52,763 bases of DNA from Candidatus Hydrogenedentota bacterium (GCA_016182605.1 JACPGE010000009.1:1-52763), one strand, 5' to 3'; positions 7,774 through 16,613 are shown, counted from the stretch's first letter. A program made the numbers and translations. The notes: a model not told the origin generated them from the letters alone.

Positions 7774-9090
7774 ATGCACCCACCGATGTTGAGTGCTTTC
7801 CATGTCATGACCAAGCCTACAGGGCCGTTGTGCAACCTGGATTGCACGTATTGCTTCTATCTGGAGAAGTCGAAGCTGTACCCAGATGCGTCTGACTGGC
7901 GCATGCCCGACGCGGTTCTGGAAACTTATATCCGGGATTACATTCGGAGCCAGCCCGGTCCGGAGGTCACCTTTGCCTGGCAGGGGGGCGAACCGACGCT
8001 GCTGGGGGTGGATTATTTCCGGCGGGTGGTGGAACTCCAGGTGCGCTACGCGGAGGGCAAGCGCGTTGCCAATGCTCTCCAGACCAACGGCACCCGGCTC
8101 AACGACGATTGGGGGGCCTTCCTGGCGGAGCATGGCTTTCTGGTGGGCGTCTCGATTGATGGCCCGGAGAAGATTCATGATCGCTTTCGGGTGGATCGGG
8201 GGCACCGGCCCACTTTCGCGAAAGTGATGCGGGGCATCGAGGTCCTGCAACGCCACCGTGTCGACTTCAACACCCTCACGGTGCTGCACCGCCACAATGC
8301 GAAGCGGCCGGTGGAAATCTATGCGTTTCTGAAGGAGATCGGGAGCACCCACCTCCAGTTCATCCCCATTGTCGAGCGGCAGGCACAGCATGCGCAGGAT
8401 GACGCGCTGGGACTGGTGCTTCCGGAGAGCGCGGCCGGGGCGGGGCTCACCCCCTGGTCGGTCCTGCCCGAGGACTATGGCCAGTTCCTGGTCACGGTCT
8501 TCGACACCTGGGTGCGCCAGGACGTGGGGAAGACTTACGTTCAGATTTTCGACGTGGCGCTCGCCGCGTACCTGGGCCTGCCACCGGGGCTGTGCGTCTT
8601 CAACGAAACGTGTGGACTGGGGCTTGCCCTGGAGCACAACGGAGACCTCTACTCCTGCGACCACTACGTCTATCCGGAATACCTGCTCGGAAATATTATG
8701 ACGCAGTCGTTTGAGGCCATGGTGCACGCGCCACTGCAAGAGCGGTTTGGCCAGGACAAGCGCGACGCCCTGCCCCGCTACTGTCTGGAATGCGACGTGC
8801 GTTTTGCGTGCAACGGCGACTGCCCCAAGCACCGCATCGCCACCACGCCGGACGGGGAGCCCGGGCTGTCGCACCTGTGTCCGGCCTACAAGCGCTTCTT
8901 CAAGCACATTGGCCCGGCCATGCGGTTCATGGCCAACGAAATCCGGCAGCGCCGCGCCCCTGCCAACATCATGCGCCACCTGCAGCAGGAGGCCCTGCTT
9001 GCTGCGGGCCGCAGGGAGCCCCTGCCGAACGATGCGTGCCTGTGCGGGAGCGGGAGGAAGTTCAAGAAGTGCTGTGGGCGGGCGGGGTGA
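7774..9090 (+). CDS. anaerobic sulfatase-maturase-like radical SAM enzyme with SEC-C tail
   Basis: This 438-residue protein matches anaerobic sulfatase-maturating enzymes, which oxidise a Cys or Ser of a sulfatase to formylglycine. The radical SAM cluster motif is C20-NLD-C24-TY-C27. WQGGEPTLL, NALQTNGTRL and VGVSIDGP follow in the expected order. A SPASM-type cysteine-rich region supplies two auxiliary clusters (GLCVFNETCG, YSCDHYVYPE, YCLECDVRFACNGDCPKHR, HLCPAY). Unusually, the last 20 residues are a SEC-C zinc motif (C422-L-C424-GSGRKFKK-CC). The ATG at 7774 follows GGGGAAGG; an in-frame GTG at 7732 has no such site. No sulfatase gene lies nearby, so the substrate is elsewhere in the genome, or is another protein. 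Confidence 0.88.
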   Translation: MHPPMLSAFHVMTKPTGPLCNLDCTYCFYLEKSKLYPDASDWRMPDAVLETYIRDYIRSQPGPEVTFAWQGGEPTLLGVDYFRRVVELQVRYAEGKRVANALQTNGTRLNDDWGAFLAEHGFLVGVSIDGPEKIHDRFRVDRGHRPTFAKVMRGIEVLQRHRVDFNTLTVLHRHNAKRPVEIYAFLKEIGSTHLQFIPIVERQAQHAQDDALGLVLPESAAGAGLTPWSVLPEDYGQFLVTVFDTWVRQDVGKTYVQIFDVALAAYLGLPPGLCVFNETCGLGLALEHNGDLYSCDHYVYPEYLLGNIMTQSFEAMVHAPLQERFGQDKRDALPRYCLECDVRFACNGDCPKHRIATTPDGEPGLSHLCPAYKRFFKHIGPAMRFMANEIRQRRAPANIMRHLQQEALLAAGRREPLPNDACLCGSGRKFKKCCGRAG

Positions 9091-9120
9091 AGACGCGTGC
9101 TGGAGACCCGTGTGCCAACG

Positions 9121-9146
9121 GAGCGTGGGGTCCCGCCCGCATTGGG
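9121..9146 (+). repeat. GTCCCGCCCGCAT repeat, upstream copy
   Basis: The sequence GAGCGTGGGGTCCCGCCCGC, continuing ATTGGG, recurs in the same orientation with one gap and one change at 13579-13605, after the NACHT gene. Related pieces lie at 13504-13519 and 31513-31530. It is an intergenic repeat of unknown origin. Confidence 0.5.
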
Positions 9147-9243
9147 TCCCCGGGATCGCCACTCTCCTGAGTGGCTCCTCTCCCTCATCGAATCCAGTAG
9201 CCACTCGCCGGAACCTGCGCCAACACCCCGCCGTTTGCGGTGC

Positions 9244-9271
9244 TTGATACCTCACTGCCATTTCATATATA
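9244..9271 (+). promoter_or_regulatory. candidate promoter of the phosphoesterase-NACHT gene
   Basis: TTGATA (9244-9249) and TATATA (9266-9271) are spaced by 16 bp in an AT-rich patch, 63 bp before the chosen start at 9334. This predicts a leader of about 55 nt. Confidence 0.42.
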
Positions 9272-9333
9272 GGTAGTCCTTGTCCGATACTGTCTTATGG
9301 AGAGCGTTCATCACAACTTTGGGGAGGCACCCT

Positions 9334-12300
9334 GTGGCCGCGACTCGCATTGGAAAACCCATTCTGATCCTGCACCTCTCCGATTTGCACCTTGGCAAGC
9401 ACAGCCGCTTCCCGGAGAAAGACTTGGAGCACGTGGGGAAGACTTTGGGGCAGGCCGCCATAGCCGAGGCCCAGCGGCGGAAGACGGGCAAGGTGCCGGA
9501 CTTGGTCATCGTCAGCGGTGACTTGGTGGAGACGGGCCACAAGGACGAATTCAAGTTGGTCGGGCCCTTTCTGAATGCCCTGGCCGAAGCGCTTTCGGTC
9601 GATGGGGCCTTCAATCGATCAAAGTTCATCTTTCTGCCGGGGAATCATGATATCTCTTGGAACGCATGCAAGATAGCGGAACTCCAGCACGCGGAGGGCG
9701 AGTTCCCTGAGTCCGAACTGCTCGCCAGGATGAATGCGGTGAAACTCAGGCTGTTTGATGATTTTGTGAAGGAGTACACGGGAAAAGATCGTGGCGCTGC
9801 TGGAACGCTGTTGTCCTACGGAGCTTTTGTCCACGATTTTTCAGATTTGCGGCTCTCTGTGGCAGCCTTGAATTCCTGCGAAGACCTTACCCACAGGCAA
9901 CTTGCCGGTGGCATTAGTGAGCAGCAAGCGGAGGCTCTCATGAAACATTGGAGAGGGGATACCGAGGCGTGGTTGAAGGTCGCGGTTGTTCACCACAATC
10001 CCCGACCAGTGCCCCCGCAATGTATCGAAGACTGGAAGAGGTACTTAACCGGTCACGCGGCGGACGGCAAACTTCCCAAGGAGCATGTAGACCATTTCTT
10101 TGCGGATGCATTGGGCTTTGATCAGCAAGAAATGCTCAAACGAACGCTGAAGGATCGGCAGGTTCAACTGTTGCTCCATGGCCATCAGCATGAGCCATCA
10201 TGGGGAGAGTCTTGGAATTGGAACGCAAACGGCGTCACACACGTATTGGCCGCAGGGAGCGCCGGACTGTCGCCGGACAAGATGCCAAACGACCAACCGA
10301 ATCATGCGCAGTTAATCACACTAGAACCCGATGCCAGAAAGATTCGGGCATGGTCATTGGTCTATGACCCGCGCAGTAACGCAGCAGGTGCGGTGAAAGC
10401 AGGTAGCTTCGTATTCGATGGGGCTTTTCCAGATGGCTATGAGCACAAGCTGGATTTGCCTGCGAACTGGACGCGAAATCGTGCCACGCCCCCCAAAAAG
10501 GTGTCTAAGGGAAAAGACCTCACCGCCTTTCTCGCCACGTACCGTGAGGCATTCCGGCCCGTCTACAATCGATGGGATCTCCGCACCGCCGGGGCTGTCC
10601 AGCAGGGAGGTGCCGACAAACCCATCGACGCGACGTTGGAGAATATGTATTTGCCCCTGCGTCTTGCCGAAGGATTCAATATCAACAAATTGGAGGAAGG
10701 CACCGTCCTCCAGGAAGTCGAACTCCTGTCTCGTACGAAGCATCTGGCCATCACCGGGCCCGCTGGCAGCGGCAAGACCACCTGGATGCGCCACACCTTT
10801 ACCTCGCTCATCGATGAGCCAGACGCACTCCCCATCATGCTGGAACTGCGCGGTCTGGTGGCGGATTGGGCCAAGTCCGACAGCAAGCCGAAAGACCGCT
10901 CCCTCGATTGCTATTTCGAACAACGGGTGGCACAGCAAGTGGGTGAAACATGGGGCGGGGCCATCACGGGCCTCTTGTCATCCGCGCAGGGTCCCCGGCC
11001 AATACTATTGGTCGATGGATGGGATGAATTGGGGAGCCAAGGAGAGGATCTGCGCAAGAAGCTCCTCGGTTTTCTCGGGCGATACAAGCGGGTCTCGGCC
11101 GTGGTGAGCAGCCGCCCCTACGGCGAAGGCCAGCCCTCTTGGGCAGAAGGCTTTGAAGGCCTGGATATCCAGCCCCTAAACAACCCCGAAATTGAACAAT
11201 TTGCCACCAGTTTCTTTACCCATTGCTACCGCGGCGATGCGGTGGAACCAAAGAAGCAGGTGGATGGTTTCATGGAGGCCCTGGAGGCTTCCGCGGGGGC
11301 ACAGCCCCTTGCGCGTACACCCCTGCTTTTGACCATGATGTTGCTCATTAGCCGCAGTAGTCCTTTGCCCGACAAACGCCACCAACTCTACGATAAGTGT
11401 CTCGAAAACCTCCTCACGGCCATTCCCAAGCGTTATGAAGCGGAGTTCGGGCAATTGGGTTTCTCCCAATGGCGTCCGGACGATGGCGAAGAACGTATCC
11501 GTGTAGTATGCGCCATGGCCGCGGCATTGCAGGGCGGTAAAGGCAATCTCGCCCGGCTAGGCCAGGAGCGTATTGCGGTATCGTGGGACGAGATGGCGGA
11601 GCTCTTTCCCGATTGGGAAAAGGACAAGAAATTTGGATTTCTCACGTGGCTGGTGGAACGCGCCGGGGTGCTGGACTATCGCGAGGACGGGAGGCTCTCC
11701 TTCGCCCACCTGAGTTTTCAGGAGTATGGCGCGGCTCGTCATTTCAAAGCCATGTGTTACCAGGATGACGCGGTACGTGAAGCCTTCACCAAACGGGCGC
11801 CCTTTGAGTTTTGGTGGGAGACCCTGCGCCTGTGGGCGGCGCTCCTGGATAGCGAAAACCGTGAACGGGTGAATGGGATTATCGTGGCACTGGCGAAGTC
11901 GCAATCCGGATTGTCACTGACGGGCGCCATGCTGTCCGATGGCTTGGTGGATGACGGTGCAGTGCGGGTATGGGCAGCGGCCTACGCGTCACGCCTGAAA
12001 GAGGGCTGGATTGATGCCTGCGAGACCTGCGCCCAGGCGTGGGCCGGGAGCCGCCAGGACGCACGCAAACAGATCATCTTCGAAGTTCTTGAACTGCAGG
12101 CGCGGGAATCCACTTGGATGCAATGGACACGGTGCCGGATCTGGTCGGAAATGGCGCTGGGTAAGAGCATTGCTCTCCCGAACCACGAAACAAACGCCTT
12201 TGCATTACTTTGGTTCTGTCACAACGGCACGCTGGATGAGCGCAGTGTCGCCGCCGGGCGTATATTAGTCAATGGGGATTCCATCTGGCCCGGGTTTGAG

Positions 12301-13305
12301 GATGGCGTGGGACTCTTGCAGCTTTGGCCCGGCGACCGGCGGCTCGCCGGTCTGCGACTTCAAGCGCTGGCGAATCAGGGCATTGGGTTTGACGGGCTGC
12401 TAAAGAGCGCAAATACGGTGCTTGCGATTCCGCCGTGGGATGAGGCAAGGCGCTATTTTTCACGCTATTTTTCACGCGGTTTTTCACGCGGTTTATCACT
12501 CGATTTATCACGCTATTTTTCACGCGATTTTTCACGCTATTTTTCACGCGATATTTCACGCGATATTTCACGCGATTTAACATTCTATTTTTCAAGCAAT
12601 TATTCACGCAATTTTTTTCGCGATTTATCACGCGGTATTTCACGCTATTCTTCACGCGATATTTCACGCTATTTTTCACGCGATTTATCACGCGATTTAT
12701 CACGCTATTTTTCACGCGGTATTTCACGCTATTTATCACGCGATTTTTCAGCATTATACTTGGCGGAAATGTACGGGTTGGCCGAATCGGATTACAGCTT
12801 TATGCCAAGTGACCTCATGGCTGATGAGTTATTCTGCCATGGCCGCATTGGCTTGCCCTCGCTGTTGACCCTCGTGAAGGTATTGCCGGATGACCTTAGA
12901 GTCAAAACTCTGGCCATGGCGTGCCGGTTGATATATGCCTCAAGCAAAGATGATATTGGACTGAAGTCTGTGCTGAGGTCTTATCCCGCCCACTACGATC
13001 CCCTTTGGCCGGCGCTGGCCCGCCACATCGCCGGTATTGGGACCCCTGAGGATCGGGCGCTGTTGGAGGATTTGGCGCGACACCCGGAGAAGCGGGAGGG
13101 GCCGCTGCAATGGGGGCTTCGCTACATCGTGCGCGGCGACGTGGTCTTGGACGATGGCACCGTGGTGACGCTTGACGAATTGTCGGCAGCCCATGGCTTG
13201 GAGCCTTTGCCCTATTTGGAGGAGATGCCAGAGCGCTTTGAGGTGGATTGGGACGACGATGTGGAGACGCCGGAGGGAAATGAAGGGGAGGTGTCGGAGG
13301 GCTGA
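9334..13305 (+). CDS. calcineurin-like phosphoesterase-NACHT NTPase with tetrapeptide repeats
   Basis: This 1,323-residue protein has three parts. Residues 8-290 are a calcineurin-like metallophosphoesterase with all metal motifs: D17-L-H19, G62-D63, G103-N-H-D106, H220-H221 and G-H284-Q-H286. Residues about 465-800 are a NACHT NTPase: Walker A GPAGSGKTT (Lys481), Walker B ILLVDGWDE (Asp561-Glu565), VVSSRPYG, and the helical FAHLSFQEYGAARHF end typical of the family. The C-terminal half is a helical region, then 25 copies of R-[YDG]-[FLI]-S (1040-1139), then an acidic tail. STAND NTPases with an N-terminal effector and a C-terminal sensor are known antiphage proteins; that role is inferred here. 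GTG 9334 lies 6 nt after GGGGAGG, better supported than the upstream TTG. It is a single gene, somewhat poorer in GC than its neighbours and flanked by direct repeats. Confidence 0.88.
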   Translation: MAATRIGKPILILHLSDLHLGKHSRFPEKDLEHVGKTLGQAAIAEAQRRKTGKVPDLVIVSGDLVETGHKDEFKLVGPFLNALAEALSVDGAFNRSKFIFLPGNHDISWNACKIAELQHAEGEFPESELLARMNAVKLRLFDDFVKEYTGKDRGAAGTLLSYGAFVHDFSDLRLSVAALNSCEDLTHRQLAGGISEQQAEALMKHWRGDTEAWLKVAVVHHNPRPVPPQCIEDWKRYLTGHAADGKLPKEHVDHFFADALGFDQQEMLKRTLKDRQVQLLLHGHQHEPSWGESWNWNANGVTHVLAAGSAGLSPDKMPNDQPNHAQLITLEPDARKIRAWSLVYDPRSNAAGAVKAGSFVFDGAFPDGYEHKLDLPANWTRNRATPPKKVSKGKDLTAFLATYREAFRPVYNRWDLRTAGAVQQGGADKPIDATLENMYLPLRLAEGFNINKLEEGTVLQEVELLSRTKHLAITGPAGSGKTTWMRHTFTSLIDEPDALPIMLELRGLVADWAKSDSKPKDRSLDCYFEQRVAQQVGETWGGAITGLLSSAQGPRPILLVDGWDELGSQGEDLRKKLLGFLGRYKRVSAVVSSRPYGEGQPSWAEGFEGLDIQPLNNPEIEQFATSFFTHCYRGDAVEPKKQVDGFMEALEASAGAQPLARTPLLLTMMLLISRSSPLPDKRHQLYDKCLENLLTAIPKRYEAEFGQLGFSQWRPDDGEERIRVVCAMAAALQGGKGNLARLGQERIAVSWDEMAELFPDWEKDKKFGFLTWLVERAGVLDYREDGRLSFAHLSFQEYGAARHFKAMCYQDDAVREAFTKRAPFEFWWETLRLWAALLDSENRERVNGIIVALAKSQSGLSLTGAMLSDGLVDDGAVRVWAAAYASRLKEGWIDACETCAQAWAGSRQDARKQIIFEVLELQARESTWMQWTRCRIWSEMALGKSIALPNHETNAFALLWFCHNGTLDERSVAAGRILVNGDSIWPGFEDGVGLLQLWPGDRRLAGLRLQALANQGIGFDGLLKSANTVLAIPPWDEARRYFSRYFSRGFSRGLSLDLSRYFSRDFSRYFSRDISRDISRDLTFYFSSNYSRNFFRDLSRGISRYSSRDISRYFSRDLSRDLSRYFSRGISRYLSRDFSALYLAEMYGLAESDYSFMPSDLMADELFCHGRIGLPSLLTLVKVLPDDLRVKTLAMACRLIYASSKDDIGLKSVLRSYPAHYDPLWPALARHIAGIGTPEDRALLEDLARHPEKREGPLQWGLRYIVRGDVVLDDGTVVTLDELSAAHGLEPLPYLEEMPERFEVDWDDDVETPEGNEGEVSEG
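12451..12750 (+). repeat. 25 x 12-bp in-frame tandem repeat
   Basis: Exactly 300 bp consist of 25 units of CGC-TAT-TTT-TCA and variants (GAT or GGT at codon 2; TTA or ATT at codon 3). They encode RYFS, RDLS, RGIS, RDIS and similar tetrapeptides. Units 5 and 11-14 are the most diverged (LDLS, RDLT, FYFS, SNYS, RNFF). The tract is AT-rich compared with its GC-rich surroundings. Because 12 is a multiple of three, gain or loss of units keeps the gene in frame. Confidence 0.95.
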
Positions 13306-13650
13306 ATCGGATTTGGTAATCACTTTTCGGTATTGCGACTTTTGGGATACGGCGTAGTAAGCGCATTATAAGTCAACTATATACCCCTCGTTTCGGAAGT
13401 TCGCCAGGGTCTGGTGGATCGACCGCCCTACGTGGCGGCGGGCCAAACAGGAGTTTGGCGCTCCCAGGGGAGACGGCCCGGTGCATAAGGTGCCCTGTGT
13501 AGTGGGGGCGTCCCGCCCGTGGGGGAAGCCGAGTGCAAACTCGGCCATCCCAGGGAGGGGCAAGTCGAGGGGCGACGGGAGCGTGGGCGTCCCGCCCGCA
13601 TGGGGTGTTGGAGGAGGAGGCTGGGTGCAAACGGCGATCCCAGGGAGTGC
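13306..13650. other. gene-free spacer with short repeats
   Basis: No gene is visible. The stretch holds two copies of GGGCGTCCCGCCCG (within 13504-13519 and 13583-13600). It also holds three versions of a motif reading roughly GTGCAAAC-CGGC-ATCCCAGG, near 13450, 13530 and 13625. Relatives of both occur at 9121, 31513, 31660 and 51430. Confidence 0.55.
13579..13605 (+). repeat. GTCCCGCCCGCAT repeat, downstream copy
   Basis: This copy begins GAGCGTGGGCGTCCCGCCCG and continues CATGGGG. It is a direct-orientation match to 9121-9146 across the phosphoesterase-NACHT gene. Confidence 0.5.
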
Positions 13651-14952
13651 TCAGCGCGCCGGGGGCTGCTCTGCCGTTGCAGCCGTGAGTTCTCGCAGCA
13701 TTTCCAGCGCGCCGTCGATCATGGTTTCCCCGGCGCCTTCTGCCAGCCAGGCGAAGGCGGGGGCGGCGCCGTAGCCGCCGAGGGCGATGGCCTGCCGGGT
13801 AGGGATGTACATGTGGTGGCCGTTGCAGTAGCCGAGGAAAAGGGTTTTCTTCGCGGGGGAGTGGGCCTTGAGGCGCAGGCCGTGTTCGCAGAAGAACTCG
13901 CCGGATCCCCCGGCCAGGGCCAGCTCGCCATTAAGCAGCACGGTGGTGATGCGGGGTGTGAGGGTGTTGTTGCGGACGTCGTCGAGCATGGCGAGCATCT
14001 CGGGGAAGAAGGCCTGCTTGAAGAGCGCGAGGGTGAAGGGGTCCGAAAAGTCCACGCGGGAGGGGAAGGCGAAGTCCCGGGTGGAACCGCGCAGGGAGGG
14101 ATGCTCCGGGACGGTAGTCTGAATGCGCCGGGCGACGGGGAGAACGGTTTCCGCCGCAGCCTGGCCGAAACCTTCTGCGGTCTCGCGTCCGGGGCGGTCG
14201 CGGTTGGGACCCATGTCGCCCGCGGCGCCCTGCAGAAAGATGCACGGCGCGCCGAGGGCCTCGCGCACGTGCCGTTTCATGGCGCCGGGCCAGTCGGCTG
14301 ACCAGCGGCGGTCCATCACCTTGTGGATGGTGGGGTGGGCGGCGAAGTTTACGAGCACGGCGAGGGGCGTGCCGTCGAGGTGGTCCAGGCGCACGACGGC
14401 GAGTTCGGGATCGCGCGGCCTCGGGCCCACCATGGTGTGGCGGTTGCGGTTCAGATCGGAGTCGACGGATTCCCAGCCCCAGCGCACGGGCTCCAGGCGG
14501 GATGCCGCCTCGTTGATGGCGTCGGCGATTTGAGTGTTGAGCCAGCCGGCGTAGCGCACGGCCGCGTCGAAGCGGCCCTGGCCTAGGCCGGGCCTATCAA
14601 GGAGTTCCAGCACGGGGCCATGGTGGGTGTGGGTACCGCAGAGCAGGATCTGGGTGATGCCGGCGGAGGCGGCCACGGCCTCGCGGATGCGGTCCTGGTT
14701 GCGGGCGGTGGGGGATCGGCCGAGGTCCAGTGCCACGAGGGCGAGGCGTTCCGTGCCGGCCTCCAGAACCACAGCCTGTGCAAAGAGGGGGTCGAGGGCT
14801 TCCGTGGTGAGGAGGGCATGGCGCGCGCCGTAGCCCCACATGGGCATGGGCTCGGTGGGGGTGATGTCGCGATCGGCGTATCCGGCGCGGAAGACGCCGG
14901 CGTGCACGGCCGCGCTAAGCAGCAGGGCGAGTATGAGGGCCACGATACGCAA
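13651..14952 (-). CDS. secreted neutral/alkaline ceramidase-like hydrolase (paralogue 1)
   Basis: This 433-residue protein has a signal peptide (RIVALILALLLSAAVHA). It carries the zinc-site signature of the neutral/alkaline non-lysosomal ceramidase fold: GTHTHHGP, then VNFAAHPTIH, and FLQGAAGDMGP. The start of the mature domain (RAGYADRDITP) is also typical. True ceramidases cleave N-acyl-sphingosine and are longer (about 650-750 residues). This short version lacks the C-terminal domain, so the substrate is unknown; it may be another amide or an esterified glycan. Two paralogues follow at 25529 and 42058. It is followed closely on the same strand by nothing recognisable, and the GT39-like gene ends 38 bp before its start. 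Confidence 0.82.
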   Translation of the reverse strand: MRIVALILALLLSAAVHAGVFRAGYADRDITPTEPMPMWGYGARHALLTTEALDPLFAQAVVLEAGTERLALVALDLGRSPTARNQDRIREAVAASAGITQILLCGTHTHHGPVLELLDRPGLGQGRFDAAVRYAGWLNTQIADAINEAASRLEPVRWGWESVDSDLNRNRHTMVGPRPRDPELAVVRLDHLDGTPLAVLVNFAAHPTIHKVMDRRWSADWPGAMKRHVREALGAPCIFLQGAAGDMGPNRDRPGRETAEGFGQAAAETVLPVARRIQTTVPEHPSLRGSTRDFAFPSRVDFSDPFTLALFKQAFFPEMLAMLDDVRNNTLTPRITTVLLNGELALAGGSGEFFCEHGLRLKAHSPAKKTLFLGYCNGHHMYIPTRQAIALGGYGAAPAFAWLAEGAGETMIDGALEMLRELTAATAEQPPAR

Positions 14953-14990
14953 GACGGCGATTTATCCCATCGGGTTCAGGGTGTTGAATG

Positions 14991-16487
14991 TCATGGTGCT
15001 GTCGATATTCCCCCTGGACTGGGGGCGTTCTGGCGCTTCATACCGCGCAAGAGGAAGACCTGATAGTAGCGCGCCGGGCGATCATAGCGCTCGATAATTT
15101 GGGGAGGGAAGGGCTCGACCGATTCGAAGGCCTCCGTGACAGCCTTCGGCAGGGTGCCCTGCCCAATCTGCAAGTATACAAAGTCGCCTTCCGGGCGTTC
15201 CCAGAAGTCATATTGGTTCGGCCGGGAGCCCAGATTCAGGCTATAGGTGCGCGGCTGCTCCGGGAGGTAGAAGGCCATGAGCGCGGCCTCCTGATAGCGG
15301 TTGCCTGCCACGTGCGCGCCGGGGTGCCGATCGCGAATCTTCTGGACGTAGGCGGCCATTTCCCGGCCTCCGGTGAGGCGGTTGGTCTGGATGGCCTCCG
15401 GGCCGAGCTTGGCGCCCAGGGTATCGGCCACCCAGAGGTAGGGGGCGGGCGTGAGGGCCACGGAGATGAGAAAGAGGCTGGACAGGAGGGTCAAAATGGG
15501 GACGAGGCGGCGTTGCGTCTGCCACTGATCGGCGAGCCAGGCCCCGGCGAGAATGGTGCCGCCGAACCAGGCACAGATCACCCAGTTGGGTTGGATGGTT
15601 TTGCGGAGGGTCATGAACCAGAAGAAGCAAAAGATGAAGAGCGAAGCGATTATCAGAAGTTGCTTGGCCGGCATCAGGAGAGGCTTGGGATGGCGGATAC
15701 CGGCGATGGCCGACACAAACACCAATGGACCGACGAGAAGGATCTGAAAAAACAGGAAGTCTAACATGCGCAGGTAGAATGGATTCCCCTTGGCGCGTGC
15801 ACTGGGCAGGTGGACAATCGCACTGACGCCGGTCCAGTCATGTTGGAGATTCCAGTAGATTATCGGACTTAGCAGAGTGCCGCTGAGGAGTCCGGCCAGC
15901 CAGAAGTGGGGATTCCGGAGCACTTTTCGGAGGGGCGGGTGGGCGAGGAGGAAAAGGGTGAGAGCGGGGAGTGCGAGCACCATGGTGTGCTTGGCGAGGG
16001 TGCCCATGACGAGGGCGGCGGCGGACCAATACAGCCACAACCAATGCTCTTTGATCAAAAACCGATATATCCCGTAGCAAAAAAATGCCCATGCGGCAAA
16101 CTGGACCGTGTCGTGCATCATGAGGATGCCCCCCAGAAAGCCAATCGGCATGAGGGAGAGCACGAGCACAGCGAAGAATCCGGCGCGATTGGAGCCGTAG
16201 ATGGTGGCGGCGATGCGGTATGCGAGGATGGAGACTAGGATGCCGAGTACCCAAGCCGGGAAGCGCACGCCTAGTTCAGTGTGGCCGAAGAGGGCCGTGC
16301 CTGCGGCGATGGCGAAAGCCACCCCGGGGCCCTGATCGTAGTAGGACGGGGCAAGGTTGCGCGACCATTCCCAGTAATAGGCCTCGTCGTCCGTGAGTTC
16401 GTAGTGCCCCATGAGGTAGAGGCGGAGCAGGCTCAGGAGGGCGAGGTAGGCGATGACCGGCCAGTGTTGTCGAAGGAGATGTTGCAT
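14991..16487 (-). CDS. GT39-family glycosyltransferase, ArnT/PMT-like membrane protein
   Basis: This 498-residue polytopic protein has about 10-12 hydrophobic segments in its first 400 residues. The first periplasmic loop carries ELTDDEAYYWEWSRN, the acidic motif of GT-C enzymes that use polyprenyl-phosphate sugars. The C-terminal 130 residues form a soluble domain (REMAAYVQKIRDRHPG...). The ATG at 16487 is chosen because the upstream open frame translates an intergenic repeat; no strong Shine-Dalgarno sequence is seen. It would transfer a sugar to a lipid or protein on the periplasmic face. Acceptor and donor cannot be told from the sequence. Confidence 0.82.
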   Translation of the reverse strand: MQHLLRQHWPVIAYLALLSLLRLYLMGHYELTDDEAYYWEWSRNLAPSYYDQGPGVAFAIAAGTALFGHTELGVRFPAWVLGILVSILAYRIAATIYGSNRAGFFAVLVLSLMPIGFLGGILMMHDTVQFAAWAFFCYGIYRFLIKEHWLWLYWSAAALVMGTLAKHTMVLALPALTLFLLAHPPLRKVLRNPHFWLAGLLSGTLLSPIIYWNLQHDWTGVSAIVHLPSARAKGNPFYLRMLDFLFFQILLVGPLVFVSAIAGIRHPKPLLMPAKQLLIIASLFIFCFFWFMTLRKTIQPNWVICAWFGGTILAGAWLADQWQTQRRLVPILTLLSSLFLISVALTPAPYLWVADTLGAKLGPEAIQTNRLTGGREMAAYVQKIRDRHPGAHVAGNRYQEAALMAFYLPEQPRTYSLNLGSRPNQYDFWERPEGDFVYLQIGQGTLPKAVTEAFESVEPFPPQIIERYDRPARYYQVFLLRGMKRQNAPSPGGISTAP

Positions 16488-16520
16488 GGGTTTTTTGGGG
16501 GGTGGGTGAGGGGTGGTGGG

Positions 16521-16603
16521 TTCTCGGGTACAGTCCCCGCCGGAGCGGGTGTTGGGTTGCAGGATCGGGTTATTTGCGACCGGCGGGTACGGTCCCCTTG
16601 GGT
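16521..16603 (+). repeat. GTCCCC/CCGG element, tandem copy a
   Basis: This 83-bp unit runs from TTCTCGGGTACAGTCCCCG to GGTCCCCTTGGGT. It is repeated with only a few changes at 16614-16696, offset 93 bp. Its inner borders are CGCCGG and CCGGCG, as in the elements near 146 and 24 kb, but with GTACAGTCCCC in place of GGCTGTCCCC. Confidence 0.75.
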
Positions 16604-16613
16604 TTCGGGTACG

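Noticed and set aside
12451-12750. Possible CRISPR array
   Set aside because: Units are 12 bp and contiguous, with no spacers, and lie inside a coding frame.
12269-12754. Long minus-strand open frame opposite the tetrapeptide repeat
   Set aside because: A 12-bp repeat without stops keeps all frames open; there is no ribosome-binding site, and the plus-strand frame continues into clear NACHT and phosphoesterase domains.
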